A program made the translations under genes and the position numbers. The notes below the pieces were generated by a model. That model was not told the origin of the DNA. It worked only from the letters and a program-made list of their open reading frames with translations, and searched no databases. A stretch of DNA of 64,000 nucleotides, taken from positions 580,368-644,367 of the forward strand of contig NZ_JACRVF010000002.1 of NCBI RefSeq assembly GCF_014306105.1, written 5' to 3'. The DNA comes from Pontibacter cellulosilyticus (GTDB lineage: Bacteria > Bacteroidota > Bacteroidia > Cytophagales > Hymenobacteraceae). Positions within the stretch are counted from its first letter, which is position 1. Each line of letters opens with the position of its first letter. This document shows positions 52,502-62,494 of this stretch, piece by piece.

Positions 52502-54544
52502 ATGACAAATACACCAAAACGCTATACTGTAACAGCTGCTCTGCCTTACGCCAATGGTCCGGTTCACATCGGGCACCTGGCCGGGGTATACTTGCCAGCT
52601 GATATCTATGTGCGCTACCTGCGCCTGCAGGGCCGCGACGTGAAGTTTATCTGTGGATCTGATGAGCATGGCGTGCCGATAACGATTCGGGCTAAGAAAG
52701 AAGGCATTACACCGCAGCAGGCAGTAGATAAATACCACGAGCTGATCAAGAAATCGTTCGAGGATTTCAATGTGTCATTTGATGTGTATGACCGCACTTC
52801 CTCTAAAATACACCACGAAACGGCCTCTGATTTTTTTAAGAAGCTGTATGAGGAAGGTAAATTTATAGAGCAGACAACGCAGCAGTACTACGACGAGAAA
52901 GCACAGCAATTCCTGGCGGACCGTTACATTGTAGGCACGTGCCCGAAATGCGGTAACGAAAATGCCTATGGCGACCAGTGCGAAAGCTGCGGTACCTCAC
53001 TTAATGCAACAGACCTCATCAACCCTAAGAGTACACTGAGCGGCGCTGTGCCGGTTATGCGTGAAACAAAGCATTGGTACCTGCCCCTAAACGAGTATGA
53101 GCCATGGCTGCGCGAGTGGATCGTAGAAGGCCACAAAGGCGACTGGAAGCCAAACGTGTACGGCCAGTGCAAAAGCTGGATCGACCAAGGGCTACAGCCG
53201 CGTGCCGTAACCCGCGACCTGGATTGGGGCGTGCCTGTACCAGTAGAAGGGGCAGAAGGTAAAGTGCTTTATGTGTGGTTTGATGCGCCTATCGGATATA
53301 TCTCTGCTACAAAAGCTCTGACAAATGACTGGGAGAAGTACTGGAAAGACAAAGACTCCAAACTGGTACACTTTATTGGCAAGGATAACATCGTGTTCCA
53401 CTGCATCATCTTTCCGAGTATGCTGAAGGCGCACGGCGATTATATACTTCCTGACAACGTGCCGGCCAACGAGTTCCTGAATCTGGAAGGCGACAAAATC
53501 TCTACCTCCCGCAACTGGGCGGTGTGGCTGCACGAGTACCTGCAGGATTTCCCGGGTAAAGGCGATGTGCTGCGTTATACCTTGTGTGCCAACGCTCCGG
53601 AAACCAAAGACAACGACTTTACCTGGAAAGATTACCAAGCCCGCAACAACAACGAACTGCTGGCTATACTTGGTAACTTTATTAACCGTGCGGTAGTGCT
53701 TACCCAAAAGTATTACGATGGTGCCGTACCAACCCGTGGCAAGCTTACAGACTACGATAAGGAGGTGCTGGGCGTGCTGGAAGGTATGCCAATGGTAATT
53801 GCAACTTATATTGAGCGTTACCGCTTCAGAGATGCCCTGGGTGAGCTGATGAACCTGGCGCGTTTGGGCAACAAATACCTGGCAGACACTGAGCCATGGA
53901 AGCTGATCAAAACAGACGAGGAGCGTGTGAAGACCATCATGAACATTGCACTGCAGATCTCTGGTAGCCTGGCTATACTTATGGAGCCGTTCCTGCCTGA
54001 TTCTGCTGCCAAATTGCGCAATATGTTGAACATGGCATTGGGAAATAGCTGGTCTGCTGCAGGGGCATCTGACCTATTAAAAGAAGGCCATGTTATTGGT
54101 AAGCCGGAGCTACTGTTCGAGAAAGTAGAAGATGCGGCCGTGGAGACACAGGTGCAGAAGCTGCTGGACACGAAGAAAGCAAATGAAATGGCCAATGCTG
54201 TAGCTGAGCCAGCGAAAGAAAACATCACCTTTGATGAGTTTTCTAAAATGGACATCCGCGTAGGTACTATTCTGGAAGCGGAGAAAGTGGCTAAAACTAA
54301 AAAGCTCCTGAAGCTGAAGATCGACACTGGCATTGACCAGCGCACGGTAGTTAGCGGTATTGCTGAGTTCTTTAACCCGGAGGAGATCATCGGGCAGCAG
54401 GTAAGTATACTTGTAAACCTGGCTCCACGCGATATCAAAGGTATTACCAGCCAGGGTATGATTCTTATGGCAGAGAATGCCGACGGCTCTTTAGCTTTTG
54501 TACAGCCAAGCAAGCAGATTGTAAACGGAGGTACCGTTTCATAG
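52502..54544 (+). CDS. metG: Methionyl-tRNA synthetase
   Basis: Class I aminoacyl-tRNA synthetase of 680 residues charging tRNA-Met. ATG 52502 ([20 protein letters not shown]) is preferred to the longer open frame from 52385. The HIGH motif is in PVHIGHLAG (about 19-27). A zinc knuckle [18 protein letters not shown] follows. The KMSKS loop reads KISTSRNWA, a variant seen in this type. The last about 110 residues form a tRNA-binding OB domain ([20 protein letters not shown]) of the EMAP/Trbp111 type that helps dimerisation. Confidence 0.96.
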   Translation: MTNTPKRYTVTAALPYANGPVHIGHLAGVYLPADIYVRYLRLQGRDVKFICGSDEHGVPITIRAKKEGITPQQAVDKYHELIKKSFEDFNVSFDVYDRTSSKIHHETASDFFKKLYEEGKFIEQTTQQYYDEKAQQFLADRYIVGTCPKCGNENAYGDQCESCGTSLNATDLINPKSTLSGAVPVMRETKHWYLPLNEYEPWLREWIVEGHKGDWKPNVYGQCKSWIDQGLQPRAVTRDLDWGVPVPVEGAEGKVLYVWFDAPIGYISATKALTNDWEKYWKDKDSKLVHFIGKDNIVFHCIIFPSMLKAHGDYILPDNVPANEFLNLEGDKISTSRNWAVWLHEYLQDFPGKGDVLRYTLCANAPETKDNDFTWKDYQARNNNELLAILGNFINRAVVLTQKYYDGAVPTRGKLTDYDKEVLGVLEGMPMVIATYIERYRFRDALGELMNLARLGNKYLADTEPWKLIKTDEERVKTIMNIALQISGSLAILMEPFLPDSAAKLRNMLNMALGNSWSAAGASDLLKEGHVIGKPELLFEKVEDAAVETQVQKLLDTKKANEMANAVAEPAKENITFDEFSKMDIRVGTILEAEKVAKTKKLLKLKIDTGIDQRTVVSGIAEFFNPEEIIGQQVSILVNLAPRDIKGITSQGMILMAENADGSLAFVQPSKQIVNGGTVS

Positions 54545-54562
54545 AAACACAATAAGAGTAAC

Positions 54563-54600
54563 AAAAAGCCTCATAGTTCACTAAAACTGTGAGGCTTTTT
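54563..54600 (+). terminator. Terminator of metG
   Basis: AAAAAGCCTCA...TGAGGCTTTTT stem with an inner TAGTT/AACTG extension, ending in five T. Confidence 0.88.
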
Positions 54601-54636
54601 CTTTATAGAGGTGCAAATTAGTACATCTCTATTGTC

Positions 54637-55893
54637 TCAACTCATCACGGCTGGCTCACCGGCGGCAATTATTAGCTTCTGCTCATTTTGCTCTACTCTT
54701 CTTACAACAAAGTAGATCCCAATACTTAAAAATACTGTAAAGACCCCAAGCGACCACCAAAGGGTATCAAAGCTATACTTAGATGCAATGGTTGTACCTA
54801 AGTATGGCGCGATAACGTGCGCGGCAGCGTAGGAAATAGTATAAAGCCCCATATATGACCCACGGTTTTGCTCGTTAGACCGCTCTACAGTTATCGTAGA
54901 CATAAAGGGCATCACCAGAATCTCGGCTATACTTAGCAAAGCCATTGCCAGGTATAAGATACCAACATGATGTGTAGCGTTTAGTAATACAAATGAGAAG
55001 CCAAGTAGTAATATCCCCGCTGGTATAATCAGCGATTTTTTAAACTTTTCGCCAAGCAAGTATACTAGGATCATTTCTAAAGCAAACACCAACAGGCCAT
55101 TAAAACCCAATAACATACCAATGCCTTGTTCCGGTAGTGTGTATACATCTCTATAGTATATAGGCAACGTAGACAGAAACTGGAAGAACACAATAGCAAA
55201 GCCACAGTTAATGAGCACAAAAAGTAAGTATAACCCATCAGTATAGGGCGATTTTACCTTAGCTACAGGTCTGGATGCATCGTGCTTTTGCCTCATAGGC
55301 TTATGCCCCTGCTTATTTCTAAAGTAAATAAAAAAGAACAGGCCAGCCATAATACAAGTAGCACCATCTGCAATAAATAACCAGTTGTAGGAAATCGCCG
55401 CTAAAAGACCTCCAACTGCCGGGCCAATAGAGAATCCCAGGTTTATAGCCATCCTGTTCAGGGAAAAAGCACGTGTAACATTTTCAGGCTTAGCATAAGA
55501 GGCTACTGAAGAGGCATTGGCCGGGCGCAGGGTATCATTTACGAGGCTAAGTATAAATACCGCTGCGGCCATATGCTCGAACTGCTGCAGGTGCAGGAAC
55601 ATAAAATATAAACTGCCGCCTATGGTAAGGCTAAAGAATTGTACTTTAAAATGACCGACTCTATCCGTCAGCCAGCCTCCTAAAAAGGAACCACAAACTG
55701 AGCCAAGCCCATAGATACTGAGTATAGCACCGGCTTCTTTTAAAGTATAACCTAAAACACCTGTTAAGTAAACACCCAGAAAAGGGATAACCATCGCACC
55801 GCTCCTGTTAATGAACATGATCAGTGAGAGCATCCAGGCGGAGTGGGAGAGGCCGCCAAAGGCGTTGCGGTAGAGAGAGAAAACTTTTTTCAT
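54637..55893 (-). CDS. MFS transporter
   Basis: Major facilitator superfamily protein of 418 residues with twelve predicted membrane segments. The loop 2-3 motif A is GGWLTDRVGHFKV (about 75-87). The N-terminal half has an aromatic start (SLYRNAFGGLSHSAWMLSL) and the middle has a basic cytoplasmic loop (GHKPMRQKHDAS). It looks like drug/metabolite exporters (DHA1-like), but the substrate cannot be assigned. It stands alone. Confidence 0.88.
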   Translation of the reverse strand: MKKVFSLYRNAFGGLSHSAWMLSLIMFINRSGAMVIPFLGVYLTGVLGYTLKEAGAILSIYGLGSVCGSFLGGWLTDRVGHFKVQFFSLTIGGSLYFMFLHLQQFEHMAAAVFILSLVNDTLRPANASSVASYAKPENVTRAFSLNRMAINLGFSIGPAVGGLLAAISYNWLFIADGATCIMAGLFFFIYFRNKQGHKPMRQKHDASRPVAKVKSPYTDGLYLLFVLINCGFAIVFFQFLSTLPIYYRDVYTLPEQGIGMLLGFNGLLVFALEMILVYLLGEKFKKSLIIPAGILLLGFSFVLLNATHHVGILYLAMALLSIAEILVMPFMSTITVERSNEQNRGSYMGLYTISYAAAHVIAPYLGTTIASKYSFDTLWWSLGVFTVFLSIGIYFVVRRVEQNEQKLIIAAGEPAVMS

Positions 55894-55942
55894 AGCTTTG
55901 GTAATAAGTAGCGGTAAGCAAATGTATATTTTCTGCCTTACA

Positions 55943-55977
55943 TAAAAAAAAGAAGAGACACAAAACTGTGTCTCTTC
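55943..55977 (-). terminator. Terminator of pth
   Basis: GAAGAGACACA stem with complement (55952-55962 and 55967-55977, AAAC loop), followed on the minus strand by eight T. Confidence 0.88.
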
Positions 55978-56005
55978 ATGTAACTATATGATAGCTGAAG
56001 GGTAA

Positions 56006-56650
56006 CTACTTCGTATTGTACTGGTTCATAGTGCGTTCCAGGCCAATAGTGCCAAAGGCTATTACCGAGTCAGCTGCCTTTTCAATCAGCGTCTGTAGCT
56101 CTATCTGCTCGTCGTCACTGAACTTGCTGAGTACATAATCTACCTGCTTTCCTTTATGGAACGCGTCGCCAACACCGAAGCGCAGACGGGGATAGTTGTT
56201 GTGCCCCAGTGTTTGCTCGATGTGCTTTAAACCGTTGTGCCCGCCGGCGCTGCCCTTCATACGGATGCGTATCTTGCCGAAAGGTATGGCAATGTCGTCG
56301 GTGATCACCATCATCTGCTCTACAGGCAGTTTCAGGGTATTTAGCCAGTGCTGTACGGCTTTGCCGCTCAGGTTCATGTAGGTAGTTGGCTTCACTAACA
56401 CGAAGGTGCGCCCTTTGGTCTTTATCTCGGTTACAAAGGAGTGGCGGCTGGTATCGAACTGCGCATCAAACTTCTTTGCCAGGTAGTCCAGCACCATAAA
56501 GCCAATGTTGTGTCTGGTTTCAGCATACTCAGGACCAATGTTGCCAAGGCCCACAATCAGGTATTTCATACTTGTATCTTCGGGTAGGGCGGGAGCCTCA
56601 GGAGCCATGCCCAGCCACTGTTTTATCTTAATAATGGTTGAATTGCTCAA
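56006..56650 (-). CDS. pth: Peptidyl-tRNA hydrolase
   Basis: Enzyme of 214 residues that recycles tRNA from stalled peptidyl-tRNA. The core starts MKYLIVGLGNIGPEYAETRHNIGF (catalytic His about 48 in this numbering). Also visible are TYMNLSGKAVQ, DDIAIPFGKIRIR and GSAGGHNGLKHIEQTLG. A 27-residue N-terminal extension (MSNSTIIKIKQWLGMAPEAP) precedes the usual start, so the real start could be the ATG 81 bp further in. It is the third gene of the conserved prs-rplY-pth block. Confidence 0.95.
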   Translation of the reverse strand: MSNSTIIKIKQWLGMAPEAPALPEDTSMKYLIVGLGNIGPEYAETRHNIGFMVLDYLAKKFDAQFDTSRHSFVTEIKTKGRTFVLVKPTTYMNLSGKAVQHWLNTLKLPVEQMMVITDDIAIPFGKIRIRMKGSAGGHNGLKHIEQTLGHNNYPRLRFGVGDAFHKGKQVDYVLSKFSDDEQIELQTLIEKAADSVIAFGTIGLERTMNQYNTK

Positions 56651-56721
56651 TTGTTAAATCGTTGTAAAGCTTAGCACTATATGAGTTCAGCAATTTAACA
56701 GTTTAACCTTCAATCAAAAAC

Positions 56722-56750
56722 AAAAAATCCTGCCCCGCTTGTAGGCAGGA
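56722..56750 (-). terminator. Terminator of rplY
   Basis: TCCTGCC/GGCAGGA stem with a 9-nt loop and a T-run on the minus strand, 31 bp beyond the rplY stop. Confidence 0.8.
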
Positions 56751-56780
56751 CAGGACTTGATGTGTTGAAGCAGTAATTGC

Positions 56781-57368
56781 TTATTTCTTACCAGCACGAG
56801 CTTCTTCCATCTGTGCACTCTTAAGAGCACGAGGAATAGTAACTGTAGCTACTGGAGCAAGTGGGTTTGTAAGGATTTCGTAATCGCCACCTTTGATCTT
56901 ACCAACTTTGATTGACTTACCAAGCTCAAGATCAGAGATATCAACTTCGATATAGTCAGGAAGGTTAGCAGGAAGAGCTTTCACTTTAAGCTTACGCAGT
57001 TTTGTTACAAGCTTACCACCTAGCATTACACCTGGAGAGTTACCTACCATTTTCACAGGAATTTCTATCTTAACAGGCTTGTCTTCCTGTAGCTGAAGAA
57101 AATCAACGTGCAATAGCATTTCGTTAACCGGGTGGAACTGTACGTCCTGCATAATTGCTCTGTAGTGCGTACCTTCAATGTTTAAGTCTACTTCGTATAC
57201 TTCCGGAGAATAAACTAAGTCTCTGAACAGGATAGCTGGTGCGTAGAAGTGAACTTGCTCAGCGCCGCCATAAAGTACTCCTGGTACATAAGACTCATTA
57301 CGCAACTCTTTCGTTTGCGCTTTACCGAGATTTGCTCTTTTAAACCCTATAATCTCTAAAGTTTTCAT
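56781..57368 (-). CDS. rplY: 50S ribosomal protein L25/general stress protein Ctc
   Basis: Protein of 195 residues binding 5S rRNA, in the longer Ctc/TL5 form with a second beta domain. ATG 57368 (MKTLEIIGFKRANLGKAQTK) is chosen because a longer frame to 57401 overlaps a -7 box. The L25 domain includes RNESYVPGVLYGG, DVQFHPVNEMLLHVDFLQL. The C-terminal domain has PVKMVGNSPGVMLGGKLV and the tail VTIPRALKSAQMEEARAGKK. Follows prs. Confidence 0.95.
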   Translation of the reverse strand: MKTLEIIGFKRANLGKAQTKELRNESYVPGVLYGGAEQVHFYAPAILFRDLVYSPEVYEVDLNIEGTHYRAIMQDVQFHPVNEMLLHVDFLQLQEDKPVKIEIPVKMVGNSPGVMLGGKLVTKLRKLKVKALPANLPDYIEVDISDLELGKSIKVGKIKGGDYEILTNPLAPVATVTIPRALKSAQMEEARAGKK

Positions 57369-57398
57369 AAAAATGAATTTGTTAAAATTTTGAAGCCA

Positions 57399-57406
57399 CA
57401 AAGGTA
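57399..57406 (-). promoter_or_regulatory. Putative -7 box for rplY
   Basis: CAAAGGTA on the plus strand reads TACCTTTG on the minus strand, 30 bp before the chosen rplY ATG. Confidence 0.4.
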
Positions 57407-57512
57407 GGGATTAAATTATTGATTATTGAATGGTTGATTGTTTTTTTCTTGTATTGTACAATCAATTCAGTAATCAGGCGCTCAGTTACCTTTCAGGCCC
57501 GCTTTTGTAAAA

Positions 57513-57568
57513 TGTTAAATGCTGATTGTTAACCATTGCGAACAACAGTTAACAATCAGTATTTAACA
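57513..57568 (-). terminator. Inverted repeat after prs, probable terminator
   Basis: 21-bp arms with one mismatch (57513-57533 and 57548-57568, core CTGATTGTTAAC), 14-nt loop, starting 8 bp past the prs stop. The minus-strand tail has only a short T-stretch. Confidence 0.6.
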
Positions 57569-57575
57569 GTTCAGA

Positions 57576-58505
57576 CTATATAAACAGCGAGCTGATAGAC
57601 TCGTGTGTAACAACGTTATTGATAGCTCTGGCAAAAAGATCTGCAAAAGAAAGCACCTTGATTTTTGAGCTCTCATGTTTAAGTGGAATAGTATCAGATA
57701 CCACCAGTTCTTCCAGCACAGAGTTCTCTATGCGCTCGTAGGCCGGGCCAGAAAGGACAGGGTGCGTAGCGATGGCTCTCACAGATTTTGCGCCTTTCTC
57801 TTTCAACAACTCTGCTGCTTTTGTAATGGTACCGGCTGTATCTACCATGTCGTCTACCAATACTACGTCCATGCCTTCTACATCACCGATCACCTGCATA
57901 GAAGCAATTTCATTGGCACGTTTACGGTGTTTGTCGCAAACTACCATCTCTGCTCCGAAGTTCTTGGCAAAGCTACGCGTTCTAACCACACCGCCTACGT
58001 CCGGAGATGCAAAGATCAGGTCTGAACCCAGGTTCAGGCTACGCAGGTAAGGTACAAAAATAGCGGAACCATCCAGGTGGTCTACCGGGATATCAAAGAA
58101 GCCTTGAATCTGGCCAGCGTGCAGGTCACAGGTCATCAGGCGGTCGGCGCCGCAGCTTTGTATGGCGTTAGCCAATACTTTAGCCCCAATAGAAACGCGT
58201 GGCTTGTCTTTTCTGTCCTGGCGGGCATAGCCATAGTATGGCATTACAACAATTACTTTGTGTGCCGATGCGCGTTTTGCGGCATCAACAAGTAACATAA
58301 GCTCCATCAGGTTATCAGCTGGCGGAAACGTAGACTGCACAATGAATACTTCAGCGCCACGTACAGACTCGTTAAAGTGTACGCCAATCTCTCCATCGCT
58401 GAAACGGGAAATGGTAAGATCGCCGAGCTTAGTGCCGTAAGCGGCAGCTATTTTCTCAGCTAAATACTGTGAGGCGGAACCGGAGAAGATTTTTACCTGT
58501 GGCAT
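57576..58505 (-). CDS. prs: Ribose-phosphate pyrophosphokinase
   Basis: PRPP synthetase of 309 residues, supplying PRPP for nucleotides, histidine and tryptophan. It has the ATP-binding flexible segment YYGYARQDRKDKPRVS (about 94-109), the PRPP-binding signature VLVDDMVDTAGTITKAAELL (about 214-233), and N-terminal SRFSDGEIGVHFNESVRG. Length and order match class I enzymes. It is the first gene of the prs-rplY-pth cluster found in many bacteria. Confidence 0.97.
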   Translation of the reverse strand: MPQVKIFSGSASQYLAEKIAAAYGTKLGDLTISRFSDGEIGVHFNESVRGAEVFIVQSTFPPADNLMELMLLVDAAKRASAHKVIVVMPYYGYARQDRKDKPRVSIGAKVLANAIQSCGADRLMTCDLHAGQIQGFFDIPVDHLDGSAIFVPYLRSLNLGSDLIFASPDVGGVVRTRSFAKNFGAEMVVCDKHRKRANEIASMQVIGDVEGMDVVLVDDMVDTAGTITKAAELLKEKGAKSVRAIATHPVLSGPAYERIENSVLEELVVSDTIPLKHESSKIKVLSFADLFARAINNVVTHESISSLFI

Positions 58506-58558
58506 AATTCTGCTAAATGCTAAGTGTTGATTGTTAGGGTTTAGGTTAACTATGCCTG

Positions 58559-58566
58559 CAAAGCTA
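58559..58566 (-). promoter_or_regulatory. Putative -7 box for prs
   Basis: CAAAGCTA on the plus strand reads TAGCTTTG on the minus strand, 53 bp before the prs ATG. The rest of the 58506-58748 spacer shows nothing else. Confidence 0.4.
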
Positions 58567-58749
58567 CAAAATAAGTTCTATAGCATTGGGTTATTTATGA
58601 AGTTTAAATGCGGGGTAATGGTAATAGGGTAAAGCTTGCATTGCTTTAGAGGATAGTTTAAGCAATACACTTATACTATAGAGGAGCTTAATTGGTATTC
58701 ATGAGCCGTGAGGTGCAAGTGCAGGAAACCAGAGCAGAGACTAGAAACA

Positions 58750-58782
58750 AAAAAGCCCTTAGATCAGATCTAAGGGCTTTTT
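58750..58782. terminator. Terminator of tRNA-Gln
   Basis: Near-perfect 16-bp palindrome (AAAAAGCCCTTAGATC and complement, 1-nt centre) with T-runs on both strands, just beyond the tRNA 3' end. Confidence 0.88.
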
Positions 58783-58785
58783 AAG

Positions 58786-58858
58786 TTGTCCGACCAGGGC
58801 TCGAACCTGGACTCTTCTGAACCAAAATCAGACGTGTTGCCAGTTACACCATCGGACA
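58786..58858 (-). tRNA. tRNA-Gln (anticodon TTG)
   Basis: Full cloverleaf on the minus strand: acceptor stem TGTCCGA/TCGGACA, anticodon stem TCTGA/TCAGA with loop TTTTGGT (anticodon TTG at 58825-58823), and T-arm CAGGTTCGAGCCCTG. The discriminator base is A and CCA is not encoded. A well-formed promoter precedes it and a terminator follows. Confidence 0.96.
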
Positions 58859-59635
58859 AACTACCTACTAAACATCAGGGTGGAAGCCCCTTCGTCGTTT
58901 GGTGATGCAAAGATAGAGAGACGATTTTAAACTGCAAACAATTGCTGCAAAATTTTTCAGAAAATTTTAGTCAAAATCTGCTCTGGCGCTGTTTCATCCT
59001 GCTTTTTACCTGTTGTATTGCATCTCATTAGTTGCTGTTTTTGCGGCAGTTGCAATAAGTTATAGCAGCTAATTATGTGAAATTCACAGTGTTGTTTTAT
59101 GGCAATTAACTTAAAAGTATACTCCAGGGGCAAGATCAATATCGTGACGAGAGTTTATACTTTACGTGAAAACGTATGCGTTTTTTTGATGATTTTTGCT
59201 GTAGATCTGATTAAGTGCGGCTAGTTAGAATTGCTCTATCCGGCTTTTTTCAATTGTTATACTTGAAGCTAAAAGCTATATTCTTTGGTTAATCACTCCT
59301 GAATCTGGTCAAGTGAACCTGGGTTAGTCCGGCTCTACATCAGTTACATTCTCAACTCGAGCATCAATGCTTCCTTTTAAAGTTAAGTAAATGCAGCAGT
59401 CAAGGCTTCTGAAAAGGAACTGCTGTTTCAGTTGATTTTCTGTGGTTTAGGAGGTTGTGAGAAGAGGTTAGTAAGAAGAAAAGTATGTGTTTCAGTAGCT
59501 TATTATATTAAGAAATATGGTGTTTCCAAGGTTGTATAACACAGAACAAATACATCTTAAAAATTATTATTTTTTCTGGTTTAGTCGTGTCACTAACTGT
59601 GGTTTTGTGCGTAATGAAAGTTCTATACTTTACTT
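58859..59635. other. 777-bp gene-free region
   Basis: AT-rich stretch between the tRNA and a 78-residue ORF. Apart from the tRNA promoter (58908-58938) and several TATACTT/AAGTATA words (near 59118, 59157, 59258, 59622) I see no ORF with convincing composition, no hairpin and no known RNA. Confidence 0.5.
58908..58938 (-). promoter_or_regulatory. Promoter of tRNA-Gln
   Basis: On the minus strand TTTG (58938-58935), exactly 19 bp, then TATCTTTG (58915-58908), an exact fit to the Bacteroidota -33/-7 consensus. The tRNA begins about 50 bp downstream. Confidence 0.75.
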
Positions 59636-59872
59636 ATGCTTATGCCAACCACAACACTTAACTCTGATATCATCACGACCACCTGTGGCCAACAGTTAGA
59701 CCTGAGTACTACTGAGCTGGTGATAGAGCGGTCTAACAGTCTTTTTAGCTATAATATACATAAGCTAAAAACCGGGGAGTACGTTATCTGCGAAAAGTTT
59801 TACGCCAACCCGTTTAACAACCGTTATATTTTGTTGAATGACGACCAGATAGAGTTACTGAAGAACCTGTAG
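59636..59872 (+). CDS. Small orphan protein
   Basis: Predicted 78-residue protein, not recognised. A second in-frame ATG at 59642 is an equally good start. The sequence is beta-like and polar (LDLSTTELVIERSNSLFSYN, YVICEKFYANPFNNRYILLN), ending in a helix DDQIELLKNL. It is followed by a shared terminator, which supports it being expressed. Function unknown. Confidence 0.5.
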   Translation: MLMPTTTLNSDIITTTCGQQLDLSTTELVIERSNSLFSYNIHKLKTGEYVICEKFYANPFNNRYILLNDDQIELLKNL

Positions 59873-59918
59873 TGCAGGTTATACTTGTGATGTGGTTTGA
59901 AGCCAACTGACTAAATAA

Positions 59919-59953
59919 AAAAGCGCAGCCAGTATTTCTCTGGCTGCGCTTTT
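59919..59953. terminator. Bidirectional terminator
   Basis: Perfect 14-bp stem AAAAGCGCAGCCAG with complement, 7-nt loop, T-runs on both sides, between the 78-residue gene and the S9 peptidase gene. Confidence 0.9.
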
Positions 59954-59974
59954 ACTTTTTGCAAAGTATAAAGA

Positions 59975-62494
59975 TTAATTTTCGGCTACACGGCCTCCAC
60001 CTGCGCTAACTATTGTTCCTCTTCTTTTTTCTCCTCCGTTCTCAATCTCCCTGTTTATCTCATGAATATCTACAGGCTGTGAGAAATCTCCTAACAGGTG
60101 CTTAGTAAAGTAGTCACCCATCATCCAGAAAAAATACTCTGTCATGTCGCCGAAGCCGTGGCGCTGGCCTGGCATCAGCATAAAGTCGAAGCGCTTGTTT
60201 GCTTTGATAAGGGCGTTAGCCATGCGGATAGTATTAGCAGGGTGCACGTTGTTGTCCACGTCGCCGGTTACCAGCAGTAGGTTACCTTTCAGGTTCTTTG
60301 CCAGGTCAGGGTTTTTCTCGATGTTGTATATAAAAGTAGTGTCGCCTTTAGGAGAGATCAATTCTTTTACACCATGGTGCTTCTCGCTCCACCAGCGGTT
60401 GTAGATGTTGTTCTCGTGGTTGCCCGCACCCGATACAGCCACTTTAAAGAAGTCTGGGTAAACTAGCATGGCTGCCGTAGACATAAAGCCACCACCAGAG
60501 TGGCCGGTAATACCTACACGGCTGATGTCGACAAACTTGTGGCGATCTGCTAACTGTTCGATAGCTGCTTTCTTGTCGGCAAGGCCATAGTCGCGCAGGT
60601 TGCCGTAGCCGTAGGTGTGGTACCACTTAGAGCGGGCAGGGTGGCCACCTCTGTTACCCACAGTAATTACCACAAAACCCAGTTGCGCCAAACGGTCGAT
60701 GCGGTCCATGCTGCGGCCAAACGACTTATTCACCGCTTCAGTCTGCGGACCTGGGTATACATAGGCAATAACCGGGTAGGTTTTAGTAGAGTCGAAGTCG
60801 AAAGGTTTATACATTACACCATAGATATCGGTAATGCCATCGTCTGCTTTCACTTTAAACGGCTCTGGGAACTTGTAACCAGTCGTCATCAGGCGGCTAA
60901 GGTCTGCTGTTTCCAGGTCCATTACTTTGCGACCTTTGCTATCGTACAGAGTAGATTTAGGGGTAGTGTTTACTCTTGATGCAGTGTTTACAAAGTATGA
61001 ATTGCCATCGTTCAGGTTGGCATTGTTGTCGAAGTTGCCTTTGTTTAGCAATGTAAGTCCGCTGCCATCGAAGTTGATGCGGTACAGGTGCATTAAGTAT
61101 GGGTCTTCGCCTGTTTCGCGGCCATTGGCTGTAAAGTATAGCACACGGTTCTTCTCGTCGATGCCTTCTATACTTTCGCAGTGGTAAGGACCTGTCGTGA
61201 TGCGGTTTTTCAGGTTACCGGCTGCATCATATAAATAGAAGTGTCCCCAGCCATCGCGCTCAGACCAATGGATAAGCTCTTTGCCGCCGTTTACTAAGCC
61301 AACACGCTGTACTTCTACATAAGTATTAAAGCGCTCATTGATCACAGGTGTTACAGTGCCGGTTGTAACGTCTAACTGGCAAATGTCGATCTTCTTCAGG
61401 TCGCGGCTGGTGCGTGTAAAGTATAGTTTATTGTTAGTGCCGTGCCAGATGCTAGGGCGGTGCTCATCGTCGCGGTTCTTCTTCAGGTCCGGCGCGTCCC
61501 ACAATCCTAATTCTTGGTCCTTAAAAGCTGAAGTGTTTATTTTCTTAGCTGTCTTGTTCGCAAAGTCAAACACCATTAACTCTCTTTTTGGTGCTTCCTT
61601 TTCGCCTGGCATCTGGTATTTGTAAGTTTCCAGTTCCGGACGGCCTTTGGCAGTGTTATGAATTACCCACAGGTCTTTTACCTTACGCTCATCGGTGCGG
61701 ATGAAAGCAAAGTGCTTTGAATCTGGGGACCAAAGTATACGTGCCGGCTTGCGGTTGTTCTTGTTCTTTTCACGCTCCACATTTGTTTCGCCTCTTGTGT
61801 CGCCGTAGCTGTAGTGCTCAATACCGTCTTTGGTAAGCTGGTGCTCTACAATGGTAGTGTCTTTCTCGTTTTTCAGGGCCTTCTGGTAGTTAGCAATGTC
61901 CATCCAATATAGGTTGTGCTTACGGGCAAACACTACCACTTTCTCGTCTGGTGAGATAGATGCCCAGCGTGCTCTTGGCTTCGGCTTTTCGTAGTCCTTT
62001 AGCTCCTGCAGTTGGCCAGTAGCCAGGTTATAGCGGAAGAAGAATGTCTTTTTCTGAAGTGAGTCTGGAGAAGATTTATCGGTTCTGTCTTTTTTTACTT
62101 CATCTACAGTGCTCTTTACCTCAAACTGGATGTTCTGCTCGTCTGGTAAAAACTTCAGGTTCTCGATAGGCAGGTGCTGCGCATCAAAAGGGTCCTGCAC
62201 GATCATGGTGATGGCAGAGGCCAGTTTGTCTTTGTCAAACAGCTGCTTTTTTGTTTTGGTGGCAGGGTCTACAATATACCAGCTTTTGCCGTTGCTGGTC
62301 TCATACTCGTACCAGAACTTGTCTGACTGCTTAAGCCAGTGCGGGTCTATACTTGTGCTGAAGATAAGCTTTTGCAGCTTCTTAGGGGAGAAGCGTGAGG
62401 CAAGCTGGTAATTGCCTTTGGCTGGTGCCGGCGACTGAGCCTGTACTCCTAAGCAAAAGAGCAGGAGAAAGGACAGGAGGTAAATTTTTCTCAT
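59975..62494 (-). CDS. Secreted S9 family peptidase (DPP IV-like prolyl oligopeptidase)
   Basis: Exported serine peptidase of 839 residues. A signal peptide (about 1-19, ending VQAQ) precedes an eight-bladed beta-propeller-like N-terminal domain of the DPP IV type (about 60-560) and a C-terminal alpha/beta-hydrolase domain. The catalytic triad is Ser666 in GHSGGG, Asp747 in GDVDNNVHP and His779 in GQRHGF. It would cleave short peptides after proline or alanine in the periplasm or outside. It is unusually long compared with about 720-750 for typical DPP IV. The C-terminal tail (EKRRGTIVSAGGGRVAEN) is extra. Confidence 0.93.
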   Translation of the reverse strand: MRKIYLLSFLLLFCLGVQAQSPAPAKGNYQLASRFSPKKLQKLIFSTSIDPHWLKQSDKFWYEYETSNGKSWYIVDPATKTKKQLFDKDKLASAITMIVQDPFDAQHLPIENLKFLPDEQNIQFEVKSTVDEVKKDRTDKSSPDSLQKKTFFFRYNLATGQLQELKDYEKPKPRARWASISPDEKVVVFARKHNLYWMDIANYQKALKNEKDTTIVEHQLTKDGIEHYSYGDTRGETNVEREKNKNNRKPARILWSPDSKHFAFIRTDERKVKDLWVIHNTAKGRPELETYKYQMPGEKEAPKRELMVFDFANKTAKKINTSAFKDQELGLWDAPDLKKNRDDEHRPSIWHGTNNKLYFTRTSRDLKKIDICQLDVTTGTVTPVINERFNTYVEVQRVGLVNGGKELIHWSERDGWGHFYLYDAAGNLKNRITTGPYHCESIEGIDEKNRVLYFTANGRETGEDPYLMHLYRINFDGSGLTLLNKGNFDNNANLNDGNSYFVNTASRVNTTPKSTLYDSKGRKVMDLETADLSRLMTTGYKFPEPFKVKADDGITDIYGVMYKPFDFDSTKTYPVIAYVYPGPQTEAVNKSFGRSMDRIDRLAQLGFVVITVGNRGGHPARSKWYHTYGYGNLRDYGLADKKAAIEQLADRHKFVDISRVGITGHSGGGFMSTAAMLVYPDFFKVAVSGAGNHENNIYNRWWSEKHHGVKELISPKGDTTFIYNIEKNPDLAKNLKGNLLLVTGDVDNNVHPANTIRMANALIKANKRFDFMLMPGQRHGFGDMTEYFFWMMGDYFTKHLLGDFSQPVDIHEINREIENGGEKRRGTIVSAGGGRVAEN

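Noticed and set aside
58957..59139. A 60-codon minus-strand ORF in the region after tRNA-Gln
   Set aside because: Composition is random-looking, there is no start context, and the spacer there is AT-rich with no sign of coding bias.
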